Source of the DNA: a virus
Strand: one strand, 5' to 3'
IMG/VR virus record: IMGVR_UViG_3300027797_000112
Location: 1-27,090 of that record
Length of the DNA: 27,090 nucleotides
The position numbers and the translations under genes are program-made. Under the pieces are notes generated by a model. It did no database searches. It was not told where the DNA came from and saw only the letters and a program-made list of their open reading frames with translations. Positions 7,322-16,343 of this stretch are shown in pieces; positions within the stretch are counted from its first letter, which is position 1; the number at the start of each line of letters is the position of its first letter.

Positions 7322-7851
7322 GTCTTGCAACGGGCCTTATGGGCGCCGTTCAATCCATTGCTGGTTATCAAGCTCAAAGTCAAGCTGCCCGTGCTAGTGA
7401 GCAGGCATACCAACAAAATAGAAATCTGGCATTACAACAACGTAATACTGAAGATCAGAAAGCTCAACTTAAACTAAAGGGGGAAATGGAGAAAGCCTCT
7501 CAGCAGGCTGAGCAAGGGCTTGTGAAGCGCCTTCAAGCACAGGGCACTACTCTAGCTGCTGGCCGCTCTGGACAGGGCATAGGGGGCCTTCTGGCTGATG
7601 CTGAGAGGGTTGAGGGTCGTGACCTTGGATCGCTTGGTATGAACCTTGCTTATGCTCAACAGGATCTCTATTTCAATATGGAGAATAATTTCCTTGCGGC
7701 AAAATCTAATATTAATCAAGCAGCACAATCACGCCTATCAAAGCCAAGTGCTGGTGGATTGGTTCTTGGAATTGCGGGTGCTGGTCTGGCTGGAGCGTCA
7801 AGCTTTACAGAACTTGGTGGAGATTGGAAGAAGCCCTTTGCAAAAGCTTAA
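7297..7851 (+). CDS. Internal virion protein, T7 gp14-like
   Basis: A 184-residue protein (T7 gp14 has 196) starting at ATG 7297 inside the end of the gp13-like gene. It begins MCNPAIAIGLATGLMGAVQS, comparable to the MCWAAAIPIAISGAQ start of T7 gp14: a short hydrophobic, Gly/Ala-rich helix. A long Gln/Ala-rich helical region follows (residues about 25-90, QAQSQAARASEQAYQQ), then a second Gly/Ala-rich hydrophobic segment (VLGIAGAGLAGASSF, about 156-170). In T7, gp14 is ejected first and forms a pore in the outer membrane. Size, order and the two hydrophobic segments support the call; overall sequence similarity is modest. Confidence 0.82.
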   Translation: MCNPAIAIGLATGLMGAVQSIAGYQAQSQAARASEQAYQQNRNLALQQRNTEDQKAQLKLKGEMEKASQQAEQGLVKRLQAQGTTLAAGRSGQGIGGLLADAERVEGRDLGSLGMNLAYAQQDLYFNMENNFLAAKSNINQAAQSRLSKPSAGGLVLGIAGAGLAGASSFTELGGDWKKPFAKA

Positions 7852-7857
7852 GTAATT

Positions 7858-10851
7858 ATGGCAAGCATTTATGAATCACCTGACCAACAGGTTCAACTAA
7901 CTGGATTTCAATCTACATCATCTACTCCATTAGTTCAAGCGTATGATCCATCACGGATAATGCTTGCTCAATCAGATAGAGACTTAGAAGCTTTAGCTAA
8001 ATTTAGTGATACCCTTGGAGGTGTTTTAAAGAAAAGAGGGGAAGAAATAAAGAATGAAACTATTGCCAAAGGTTTTACTAAATTTATTACTGGCGAAGTA
8101 ACGTATAACGCTGACTCTAATGCGTTTAGACAGCAAGAAACTTTAGTGGAAAAGGCAGCAGCAAACGCTATTGCCACTGCTAATGCTGCTGAAGAACTTC
8201 CTGATCAAAAAGGAATGTCGGCTGAAATTCGAAGAACATCACCAGCACTTAGAGGACTAGAGGCAATAGGTGCTTCACGAGCTATGGCTCAAGGGGCGGC
8301 TGTTTCTTATACAAACTATGTTAATCAAGCACTTAACGAAGGCAAAGCTTTAAAAGATCCTGATACAGGAGGAATTATTCAGCTTAATCAACGGATGACC
8401 CGTACTGAATGGGACCGTGCTGAAAAGATTCTTATTGGTCTTTGGGGACAAGAAACTGGTTACAATCGTATTAATCCATCCGTTATGATGGAGTACGGTA
8501 GTAATAATCTTGCTGTTGCCAGGGCTCGTCTTAATGAAACTTTTGGTCAAACTTTGGATGATAATGCCAAAGAAGAAGCCCGAATTAAAAACAATGTTCA
8601 GGGACAAAGTAACCTTTTAACAATTACAGATCGTGCTTCTGCTGAAACAGCACTGGCCGTTAATGAGAGAAATGACCCTAGTCCAACAAAAGATAGAAAC
8701 AATAACTTTAAAGATACTTTAACAGAAACAATTACTGGGCTTCTTGCAAATAATCAGAGTGATAAAGCCTACACCATTTTGCAGAATTCAGGAGATATTC
8801 TGCATCCTAGCAAAGCAGGTACTTATCGGCAATATTTTAGTGCTCTTTACACTGAACTAGAAGGGAAAGTACAGCAGGCCGGTGCTGATAAGAGCAAACA
8901 GATTCTTGAGGAACGTCTTGGACAGTTCACGTTTGAAGCTAAATCTTATGATCAATTGTCTCCAAAGCAGCGACAACCCAAAATAGATGATCTGGCCAAA
9001 CGCGCACGAGCTGCTGGATTGCCTGAGGAGGACATTACTAAGCTTGTATCAGGCGGTAGTACTCCATTTGAAAATGCTATTCTTGAGGGCCTCCGCAGCG
9101 GAAGGTTGATAGGAGGTAAATACGGACTTACAAAAGCCCGGATTGATCAACTTGAAGCTTCTAGGGTAATTGATTCCAGCGTAGCTGCCAGTGCCAAGGC
9201 AATTCCTGGCCTGCCTGAAGGCACCAGAACTGTTGAAGATGATTACAAGTTAAGTGTCCCTACTGCTGAATTAGCTGTTATTGCGTGGCAACAGAAAGGG
9301 TGGGGACCGGCATCAGTAACACCTGAAACTCAAAAAGCTGAAGCCAAACTTGTCCGAGATCTGGCTATTGCTCAAGCTCAAAGCAAGTATCAAGAAGTTA
9401 TTCAACGTCGTATTGATGCAAATCAACCGGCTGATGTAGCTGCTGATGCTGAAGCAATTGCTAATTTAGCTAAACAATATTTAAGTGATCAGAAAAGTCC
9501 ACTTTATTGGAGTTTACAGGGAAAGACGGCTCCTAATAAAGATAAGTTAACTGATCAAAAGCCTAACCTTAATGCCACATTTGACACTAGGTTGCCTACT
9601 GATACTATTAACGCTATTGTTAATAATGCCATGTCTGGAGTGGTGATTCCCGCTACTTCAGTGACGGTTCCTAGAGACATGTATAATGCTGCTCAGTTGG
9701 CAGTTAATACAGGTGGACCAATTCCCACTTCAATTTCAAAAGTAGCTAAGCAAGCTGGCTACGCCAATGCTAATGATTTTCTTGCTAGACAAGCTACTGA
9801 TAATGGCTATGCTCCTTGGAAACCTAATCCGGCGCAAGAACAATACCTTTCAACTGTGAGGCAACTTAGCCCTGCTTTGGCTAAAAAATTAAGTGGAGAT
9901 TTAACCCCCACTGATCGGAGGGCTATTTTGAGTCAAATCAAAGCACTTGAAACTGCTAGGCAAATGCCCCAACAAACACCCGCAATTTCTGGCAATGCTC
10001 TTTCAACATTGCAACAAGAGATTATTCGCACTGAAAGTGGCGGAGATTATGGACAGTATAATTTTGGAGTAGCACGTTCTGGTCCTGGCGATCCGTCTAT
10101 TACAAACCTTAAAGTAAAGGATGTAATTCGTGGTGACTTTACAATTAATGGTCAACAAGTGATCCATTATGGGGCTTATCAATTTAAGCCTGCGACGCTC
10201 AAGGCCGTAATTAAAGCTGCTGGTATTTTGCCTGATCAGGCATTTAACCAAGCTACTCAAGATAAAGCATTTCAAGCACTTGTTGTTGGCGGAGCACTAC
10301 CTTGGCGGGCTAAACTTAATGACTACATGTCAGGTAGGGTTCCAGATAATACGCAAAATTTGGCAGCAGCAATGGCTGATCTTTCGACTGAATGGCAAGG
10401 TGCTCAAAAGATTCCTGATGTTAAATTAGGAAAAATGCTGCGTGACCTTAGGTTGGAACAGACCTCTGTTGTTGATCCGAAAATTTCAGCGCAACCAGGA
10501 CCAGCCCGCACTGTTGAAGTTGGCAAGACACTTCTAGCTCAAGGCATTAAAATTTGGCAACACCCTAACTTTGATCTTAATAAAGGTTTTGTTAGCGGTG
10601 GCGCTAGAGTGGCACCTAGAGGCCGTTCTTTCCATAATTCAAATCAAGCCTTAGACTTGCCGCTGTCTCATAACACTGTTACTCAGTTGGATTCTACTTA
10701 CGACTACCTGCTGAAAAATGCTGAGGCATTGGGTATCAGTGAAATTTATTGGGACCGCAAAGGTTATTACCGTGATGGTCAGATGATTGGCGGACCGAGG
10801 TCCAAAGCAATTCCTAACCATGACGATCATCTTCATGTTTCATTTAATTAA
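7858..10851 (+). CDS. Internal virion protein, gp15-position, with muramidase-like and M15-like peptidase domains
   Basis: A 997-residue protein in the gene 15 position (T7 gp15 has 747). Residues 1-710 are helical and Gln/Ala/Asp-rich, as in ejectosome proteins. Residues about 715-865 resemble lambda-type endolysin (GH104): TESGGDYG supplies a likely catalytic E726, HYGAYQFKPATL (770-781) corresponds to the GAGRYQLLSRWW stretch of lambda R, and a VVGGALPW segment matches its ERGALPMI. Residues about 890-997 look like an M15-type zinc peptidase: RSFHNSNQALDL gives H926 and D933, and HDDHLHVSF at the very end gives H991/H993. Together they could cut both glycan and peptide bonds of peptidoglycan during genome ejection. 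In T7 the wall-cutting transglycosylase sits in gp16 instead. Domain identities rest on motif reading by eye. Confidence 0.82.
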   Translation: MASIYESPDQQVQLTGFQSTSSTPLVQAYDPSRIMLAQSDRDLEALAKFSDTLGGVLKKRGEEIKNETIAKGFTKFITGEVTYNADSNAFRQQETLVEKAAANAIATANAAEELPDQKGMSAEIRRTSPALRGLEAIGASRAMAQGAAVSYTNYVNQALNEGKALKDPDTGGIIQLNQRMTRTEWDRAEKILIGLWGQETGYNRINPSVMMEYGSNNLAVARARLNETFGQTLDDNAKEEARIKNNVQGQSNLLTITDRASAETALAVNERNDPSPTKDRNNNFKDTLTETITGLLANNQSDKAYTILQNSGDILHPSKAGTYRQYFSALYTELEGKVQQAGADKSKQILEERLGQFTFEAKSYDQLSPKQRQPKIDDLAKRARAAGLPEEDITKLVSGGSTPFENAILEGLRSGRLIGGKYGLTKARIDQLEASRVIDSSVAASAKAIPGLPEGTRTVEDDYKLSVPTAELAVIAWQQKGWGPASVTPETQKAEAKLVRDLAIAQAQSKYQEVIQRRIDANQPADVAADAEAIANLAKQYLSDQKSPLYWSLQGKTAPNKDKLTDQKPNLNATFDTRLPTDTINAIVNNAMSGVVIPATSVTVPRDMYNAAQLAVNTGGPIPTSISKVAKQAGYANANDFLARQATDNGYAPWKPNPAQEQYLSTVRQLSPALAKKLSGDLTPTDRRAILSQIKALETARQMPQQTPAISGNALSTLQQEIIRTESGGDYGQYNFGVARSGPGDPSITNLKVKDVIRGDFTINGQQVIHYGAYQFKPATLKAVIKAAGILPDQAFNQATQDKAFQALVVGGALPWRAKLNDYMSGRVPDNTQNLAAAMADLSTEWQGAQKIPDVKLGKMLRDLRLEQTSVVDPKISAQPGPARTVEVGKTLLAQGIKIWQHPNFDLNKGFVSGGARVAPRGRSFHNSNQALDLPLSHNTVTQLDSTYDYLLKNAEALGISEIYWDRKGYYRDGQMIGGPRSKAIPNHDDHLHVSFN

Positions 10852-10860
10852 TGGGAATAA

Positions 10861-10888
10861 AGGAGTTTACTCTGCGGAGTAGGCTCCT
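10861..10888 (+). terminator. Terminator hairpin between the gp15-like and gp16-like genes
   Basis: A 12-bp stem, including two G-T pairs, with a TGCG loop: AGGAGTTTACTC (10861-10872) against GAGTAGGCTCCT (10877-10888). An AT-rich, T-repeating tract (about 10894-10910) follows, not a pure T-run. It sits ten bases after the gp15-like stop codon. Confidence 0.65.
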
Positions 10889-10932
10889 CCCAATCTTTAT
10901 TTATTTATTTACCCTTGAGGGGGTCACTTTAA
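10889..10932 (+). promoter_or_regulatory. Leader of the gp16-like gene with CCCTTGAGG element
   Basis: The 44 bases between the terminator hairpin and the next ATG hold an AT-rich tract and CCCTTGAGG at 10912-10920. The same nine bases occur at 1811-1819 in the capsid leader, also after a terminator-like hairpin. GAGGGGG (10917-10923) could also act as a Shine-Dalgarno, nine bases from the ATG. Promoter function is speculative. Confidence 0.3.
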
Positions 10933-13900
10933 ATGCCTAGTAGTCCTTGGTCCTCAGAGGCCACTTACAATTTTAGCGATCAAACTCCGCTTCTTAATTC
11001 AGGTAAAACTCAAGAACAGATTGATCAAGAGAATCTAGATCGAGAAACTAAAGCGGCCATCCAAAAATCTAGACAGATTAAAAAGGGTAAAGAAAAGGAA
11101 AAGGCTGCTGGTCGTACTCAACGTAATCGTCAGACTTGGAATCCAGCCAAGGTTGCCCAAGAAGCTATTGCTCGACCTCTTAATGGGGTTAGTGCAAAAC
11201 TTGATGAAGTCCTTGCTCCAGTTAACAAATTTGTTGCTGATGTTGGAGAACAAGTTGATAAAAATCTTTATGGTATCAAGGATACTCAAGAGCTTGCTAA
11301 GCGCAGGCGGTTGCGTTCCAATGATAAAGCTGAAAAGGCAAAACTAAATGAACAGTTTCAAAAGAATTTAGAGCCTACTAAGAAAAGCCTTAAACCTCTT
11401 GTTGAAACTGCTAAGGTTGTTTTAAAAGGATCTGGTCCTGGTATCATTGAGGATTATGGTTCTCAACTGATTAAAGCTGGGCAGGAGGGAATGGCTCGCG
11501 TAGGCGAAGCGATTGGTCGCCCGGTAGCCCCAGAACAAGATCCTCGCAGCGATAGGTACATTAAGGCTCAAATTGATTTTGGACTTACTCCAGACGATCC
11601 TACAGCGGCTGGTGCTGCTGAGTTCCTTAAGCTAGTCAATGGAATGCGGTTTCTTAACCGTGTTGCTCCACAGGTAGGGCCAGATGCTGGAAAATTGAAG
11701 AAACTGATGCGGTCAGGCGGCCTTGATTTCTTCGCAGGTTTTATCCATGCGGATACTTCTGAAAAGGGTGGGCCTACCCTTGGCGCACGTTTGGAAGAGG
11801 TTTTGCCTGCTAACCTTAAGCCACTCGTCCCTAAAGCTCTTACTGCTGATCCAAATTATGATAGTGAGGCTCGTTACCGAATCATTGCTGGTTTGGAAGA
11901 CATGGGTCTTGGCAAGGTAGCTGAGGCTGCTGGAGCAGTATTTAAAGCATTGGATATTTTCCAGACATCTAAGAATGCTGTTTCTAAAATTAACGGGGTT
12001 CTGAGAAAGAAAACCACTGCTGAAGCCATTGATGATTCTATTGATGTCCTCAAAAAAGAACTCGATCAAAAGGCAAAAGACGCATCCGTTAAAGAGGTAG
12101 AGGAAGGTCTGCGTTGGGATGATGTCAATCAATTGCGTCGTGATGAAATTCTCAACAAAATTGATAACATTAAAGAACGTCAGACTAATCCATGGGAAGA
12201 CGCTGCTGAACTAAAAAAGCAGCTAGATAATGCTAATGATGAACTGAAAGATATGGATAACACCATTCTTTCTGGAGTCAATAACATTGGTCCTGGTGTC
12301 AAGTCCAATACACGCATTGAAACTGCTGCTGACATTGGTAAGCAGCCAGAATCTTTGCTTCAAAATCGTATTTGGATTACAGATGCCGCCACCAAACGTG
12401 CCAACATGACTGGTGGCTGGAAGGCTAAAATTGATGAGGCTCTTGAATCAAGTCAGAATAAGAATCAACTTGATGCTCTATATCGCCGTTTTGGTGAAGT
12501 TGATGCTACAAAAATTCTTAAGGCTCTGGATGCTGAATCGTTTGAACTTTACGAAAATGTTCTTAACACAGCCAAGTCGCCCAATGAAGTGACCGAAGCT
12601 ATGCTAAAAGCTTTCCGAGAGGAGGGTCAAACGTTTATGGGCGAAGCTGGAACAGAACAAATTAAAACTCCAGCACTTAGGGTCACGCAAGCCATGATTC
12701 GTCGGCTTGGGGAAAAGGCATCTAACATTGGCCAGGATGCTCTTATGTCTGAAGCCGATGGTATCACTGATGGTAACCACTTTGACCGTCTTGTTGATCA
12801 AGCAGTCGGACTTATCATGCTTCGTAAAGAGGCTTGGTCTTTGGAAACCGGAAGGCGACTTGCTGCTGGTAAACGTTGGAATCAACTTCTCGATGAGGTT
12901 GTTTCTGAAGGATCTAAACCTGGGGCAAAAGATAGGACTTTTAGTTCCGCAGAAGTGATGCTAAAGTGGGCAGATTATGTCAAAGATCTTGCTCGCTCTA
13001 ATGATCCAAAATACAGAGATGAAGCTCGTCTGTTCTATCTGGCAATGACTTTGGCTGGAGGAGATCCATCTAAAGTTATTAATTATGGGGCAACTCTTAT
13101 TAAGTACTCAGGCAAACGTGTTTTGGGAATGTTTTATAACAACATCCTTTCAGCACCTAAAACCTTTATCAGAAACCTTTCCGGTACATTCCGTTTGGTG
13201 ATGACTCCAACCATGATTGGCCTGAGGGGGTTGGCTGAAGGAGATGATACCCTTATTGCGTCTGCTGGAGCCGGTTATGCTGCTCTGTTTCAGGGGTCCC
13301 TTGAAGCGGCTCATGTTGCTGCCACTACGTTTAGAACTCAAGTGCCAGCATCGTGGAGTGCGGCTTCTGTTCTTTCTAGGGCTGAAACTCAGTCCTATCT
13401 AAATGCTTTGGAAATGACGGCTGATACTCCAGCAAAGAAAATGGTTGCTGGACATCTTCGGTGGCTAGATTCTTGGATTAAGTATACAGAAATTCCAAGC
13501 CGTTTGATGATGACTTCTGATGACTTCATCACGACGATGGCAGTGCGTCAAAAGATCAATATGGAAGCCTTTAAAAGTGCTGCCGATAAAGGCGGTACTA
13601 ACCTGGCTGCCAATATTGAAATGGCTACTAAAGCACTAGAGCGTGGCTTTGATCCTAAAACAGGTCAAGTTACAGACGAAGCTCTTAAAAAGTATGGTAT
13701 GGAAACTAACTATACCAATGATCCTGGATATTTTGCCCGGCAATTGGAACTACTGGTAAGCGGTGGTCCTGATGCCAAAATTCCGGTTGGCAAATTTATC
13801 ATGCCGTTTATTCGGACACCGGCCAACATTATGGCATATCAAACCTCCTTTACTCCATTGATTGGCAAGTTCATGGGTGGTTATCGTGCTGCGTTGGAAG

Positions 13901-15021
13901 CTGGTGATGAACTTGCTTTGGCAGAACTTCGTGGTAGGGAATCCGTTGGAGCCCTTGTTATCAGTCTTGGTTATAGTGCTGGAACCAGCGGCATGATGAC
14001 TGGAAACATTCCTTTTGATCCAGATGAACGGGAACGGTGGAGGCAGCAAGGCATTCAACCGCGTTCCGTTAAAATTGGTGATAAGTGGATTTCTTATGGA
14101 TGGTTTGAACCTCTTTCTAACTGGATGGCTGCTGCTGCTGATCTTGGTATGCTGTCTAGGTATGGTGAAATTAACGAACTCAATAAGGTTACAGAAACCT
14201 TGTTGTATGGCTTCACGGCTGGATTTACCGAAAAGAGTTATCTTGCCAACCTTGATGGACTAAGTGTTATTTTTAATCCTCAAGACGCCTTTGCCCAATT
14301 AACAGGCAAGAAAAGTAACATTCCAGGGAATCCTAATAACTTCTTGGATCTTATGGCCGGAGTGGGTATTGGGGCTATTAATAATCTGATTCCTTATACC
14401 GCAGCTAGACGGGCTTGGGCAAACTCTAGCGATCCATATTATCGTGAATATGATTCGTTCTATCAAAAAACAATGGCTCAAATTTGGCCAGACATTAGCA
14501 AGAATGCTCCGTTTGAACCAGACATCTTGACTGGCAAGCCAATGCTTCGGTCAACAGGTGGACCTATTAATGCTAACTTTCCATTTGAAACGATGGAGGA
14601 AAACCGGAGTCCTGTTGCTCAGAAATTGATGGAGATGAATGTTTGGCATAAAGGAAACTTTAAAACCGCCTCTACTGGTCAAGTCTATACTGGACTGGAA
14701 CGAGCACAAATTAAAGCCCTTGTCGCCAAGTATGGATTGGAGCAGGCATTAGCTAAACACTTTGCTTCTAAAGAGTTTAAAGCCGATGAGCAGCGGACAA
14801 AGGAAGGCTCACTTAGTCCAAATGAAAGGCTTGTGGAACCTTGGTACAAGCGTCGTACTGAGGAAATTTTTATGCAATATATCAATGCCGCTAAGCAGGA
14901 AGTAGAAGCTACTAATCCTGATTTCCTTAAGCGTAAAGCTGCGTTCCTTAATGAAAGAGCCCTTCAAAGTAGTGGAACTTCTGATCTTGGTACTAATTTG
15001 ATGAAATTCGGCAACCCCTAG
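10933..15021 (+). CDS. Large internal virion protein, T7 gp16-position
   Basis: A 1362-residue protein (T7 gp16 has 1318) in the gene 16 position, directly before the fibre gene. Gp16-type proteins line the ejectosome channel that spans the cell envelope during DNA entry. The first about 60 residues are polar and Lys/Gln-rich. The region about 370-480 is highly charged and probably coiled coil. Two hydrophobic stretches stand out: YNNILSAPKTFIRN onward through GAGYAALFQGS (about 735-795) and ESVGALVISLGYSAGTSGMM (about 1004-1023). These are candidates for membrane insertion. The N-terminus lacks the SLT transglycosylase motif (ES-type catalytic Glu with GLMQ) that T7 gp16 carries. The muramidase-like activity appears to be in the preceding protein. 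The identification rests on size and order. Confidence 0.8.
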   Translation: MPSSPWSSEATYNFSDQTPLLNSGKTQEQIDQENLDRETKAAIQKSRQIKKGKEKEKAAGRTQRNRQTWNPAKVAQEAIARPLNGVSAKLDEVLAPVNKFVADVGEQVDKNLYGIKDTQELAKRRRLRSNDKAEKAKLNEQFQKNLEPTKKSLKPLVETAKVVLKGSGPGIIEDYGSQLIKAGQEGMARVGEAIGRPVAPEQDPRSDRYIKAQIDFGLTPDDPTAAGAAEFLKLVNGMRFLNRVAPQVGPDAGKLKKLMRSGGLDFFAGFIHADTSEKGGPTLGARLEEVLPANLKPLVPKALTADPNYDSEARYRIIAGLEDMGLGKVAEAAGAVFKALDIFQTSKNAVSKINGVLRKKTTAEAIDDSIDVLKKELDQKAKDASVKEVEEGLRWDDVNQLRRDEILNKIDNIKERQTNPWEDAAELKKQLDNANDELKDMDNTILSGVNNIGPGVKSNTRIETAADIGKQPESLLQNRIWITDAATKRANMTGGWKAKIDEALESSQNKNQLDALYRRFGEVDATKILKALDAESFELYENVLNTAKSPNEVTEAMLKAFREEGQTFMGEAGTEQIKTPALRVTQAMIRRLGEKASNIGQDALMSEADGITDGNHFDRLVDQAVGLIMLRKEAWSLETGRRLAAGKRWNQLLDEVVSEGSKPGAKDRTFSSAEVMLKWADYVKDLARSNDPKYRDEARLFYLAMTLAGGDPSKVINYGATLIKYSGKRVLGMFYNNILSAPKTFIRNLSGTFRLVMTPTMIGLRGLAEGDDTLIASAGAGYAALFQGSLEAAHVAATTFRTQVPASWSAASVLSRAETQSYLNALEMTADTPAKKMVAGHLRWLDSWIKYTEIPSRLMMTSDDFITTMAVRQKINMEAFKSAADKGGTNLAANIEMATKALERGFDPKTGQVTDEALKKYGMETNYTNDPGYFARQLELLVSGGPDAKIPVGKFIMPFIRTPANIMAYQTSFTPLIGKFMGGYRAALEAGDELALAELRGRESVGALVISLGYSAGTSGMMTGNIPFDPDERERWRQQGIQPRSVKIGDKWISYGWFEPLSNWMAAAADLGMLSRYGEINELNKVTETLLYGFTAGFTEKSYLANLDGLSVIFNPQDAFAQLTGKKSNIPGNPNNFLDLMAGVGIGAINNLIPYTAARRAWANSSDPYYREYDSFYQKTMAQIWPDISKNAPFEPDILTGKPMLRSTGGPINANFPFETMEENRSPVAQKLMEMNVWHKGNFKTASTGQVYTGLERAQIKALVAKYGLEQALAKHFASKEFKADEQRTKEGSLSPNERLVEPWYKRRTEEIFMQYINAAKQEVEATNPDFLKRKAAFLNERALQSSGTSDLGTNLMKFGNP

Positions 15022-15045
15022 GTCGGACCTCCGGCCCTCTAAAAC

Positions 15046-15861
15046 ATGGCAATCACTAGCAACACATACACGGGGAATGGCACTAACAAGCTATTCTCTA
15101 TTACCTTCCCATATCTAGTTACGTCTGATATTGATGTATACCTTAACGGTGTTCTTCAGACGATTATAACTCAATACACCTTTGCCAACGCTACCACGGT
15201 TGAATTTGTCACCGCTCCATCAGTAGGGGCTGCGGTTCTTCTTGATCGTAGTACGGATGATCAAACCCTTCAGGCTACGTTTTTTCCAGGGTCATCCATC
15301 AAAGCTAATGATCTAAACTTTAACTTTGATCAGATCCTGTATTTATCACAGGAAACAGCTAACATTGCTCAAAATCAAAGCACGGCTGGTCTTCAAGCAC
15401 AGATTGATGCTGCTACTAATACTGCTAATAATGCAGCCACGTCCGCAGGTTCAGCCGCAAGTTCAGCCGCAACATCCGCGTCTATTGCCGCATCAGCCAT
15501 CAGCACCTCCCTTCAAAAGGCTGGTGATACCATTACGGGTAACATTGATAACAGTGCTACTGGGTACTTTGATCTTCCCGTAGGAACCACCGGACAACGC
15601 CCTGGAAGCCCCAACACGGGCATGGTACGGTTCAATGCGGACCTACTTGCCTATGAGGGGTATAACGGCACTGGATGGCTTCCTATCGGGGGTGGTGCAA
15701 AGGGTGGTGGTACGGATGATGTATTTTATGAAAATAGTCAAACCATTACTACCAACTACACCATTACTGCTGGTAAGAATGCTGTGACTGCTGGTCCAGT
15801 AACAATTAACAGTGGTGTGGCAGTGGTCATTCCTTCTGGTTCTGCTTGGAGCATTGTTTAA
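15046..15861 (+). CDS. Tail fibre protein with T7 gp17-type N-terminus
   Basis: A 271-residue fibre. Residues 1-115 match the T7 gp17 tail-attachment domain: YTGNGTNKLFSITFPYLVTSD, DVYLNGVLQ, LDRSTDDQTLQATFFPGSSI, IKANDLNFNFDQILYLSQET. Residues about 118-155 form an Ala/Ser/Thr coiled-coil-like shaft (TANNAATSAGSAASSAAT). A small domain follows (GTTGQRPGSPNTGMVRFN ... EGYNGTGWLPIGG, about 180-219). The last 50 residues (ENSQTITTNYTITAGKNA, ITINSG-like, IPSGSAWSIV) are a C-terminal module I associate with cyanophage and pelagiphage fibres. T7 gp17 is 553 residues, so this is a short fibre; further receptor-binding parts are probably supplied by the following genes. Start ATG 15046 preserves the conserved N-terminus. 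Confidence 0.9.
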   Translation: MAITSNTYTGNGTNKLFSITFPYLVTSDIDVYLNGVLQTIITQYTFANATTVEFVTAPSVGAAVLLDRSTDDQTLQATFFPGSSIKANDLNFNFDQILYLSQETANIAQNQSTAGLQAQIDAATNTANNAATSAGSAASSAATSASIAASAISTSLQKAGDTITGNIDNSATGYFDLPVGTTGQRPGSPNTGMVRFNADLLAYEGYNGTGWLPIGGGAKGGGTDDVFYENSQTITTNYTITAGKNAVTAGPVTINSGVAVVIPSGSAWSIV

Positions 15862-15863
15862 TT

Positions 15864-16334
15864 ATGCCTATTACTATTAACGGAGCCGGTTCCATAACCG
15901 GAATTAGTGCTGGTGGATTGCCAGATGCAAGTGTCATAACGGCTGACATTGCCGATGCCAACATCACAGCAGCCAAGCTCAGCGGCGCACAGACTGGCAC
16001 GGCCCCCATCTACGGGTGTCGGGCTTGGGTGAACTTTGACGGGACTGGAACTATTGGTACTAACCAGACAATTCGCGGAAGCGGCAACGTGTCCAGTGTC
16101 TACAAGAATGGCACTGGTGATTACACCGTGACCTTCACAACGGCAATGACGGATGGAAATTATGCAGTTAAAGGGTCATGTCAATTGAATAGTGTTGCGG
16201 CAAGCATGAACATTGATTTGTTTGGTTCAGGAACAATGGTTGCTGGATCATTTAGAGTAAGATGTTCTGGTGGAAATGCTGCTACAGATTTCATTGCTGA
16301 TAATCCTGTTGTTTGTCTTGCCGTATTTCGCTAA
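15864..16334 (+). CDS. Tail fibre or adhesin-like protein
   Basis: A 156-residue protein beginning MPITINGAGSITGISAGGLP. A short stalk-like segment (DASVITADIADANITAAKLSG, split as DASVITADIADAN and ITAAKLSG) is followed by a beta-rich domain with RAWVNFDGTGTI and NVSSVYKNGTGDYTVTFTTAM. The RAWVNFDGTG plus GDYTVTFT combination is a recurrent C-terminal receptor-binding or trimer-forming module of phage fibres. ATG 15864 is preferred to the in-frame TTG at 15846, which lies inside the preceding gene. It directly follows the gp17-like gene and probably forms a distal fibre part or an alternative adhesin. The binding partner cannot be read from the sequence. Confidence 0.72.
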   Translation: MPITINGAGSITGISAGGLPDASVITADIADANITAAKLSGAQTGTAPIYGCRAWVNFDGTGTIGTNQTIRGSGNVSSVYKNGTGDYTVTFTTAMTDGNYAVKGSCQLNSVAASMNIDLFGSGTMVAGSFRVRCSGGNAATDFIADNPVVCLAVFR

Positions 16335-16343
16335 CCCATCATC

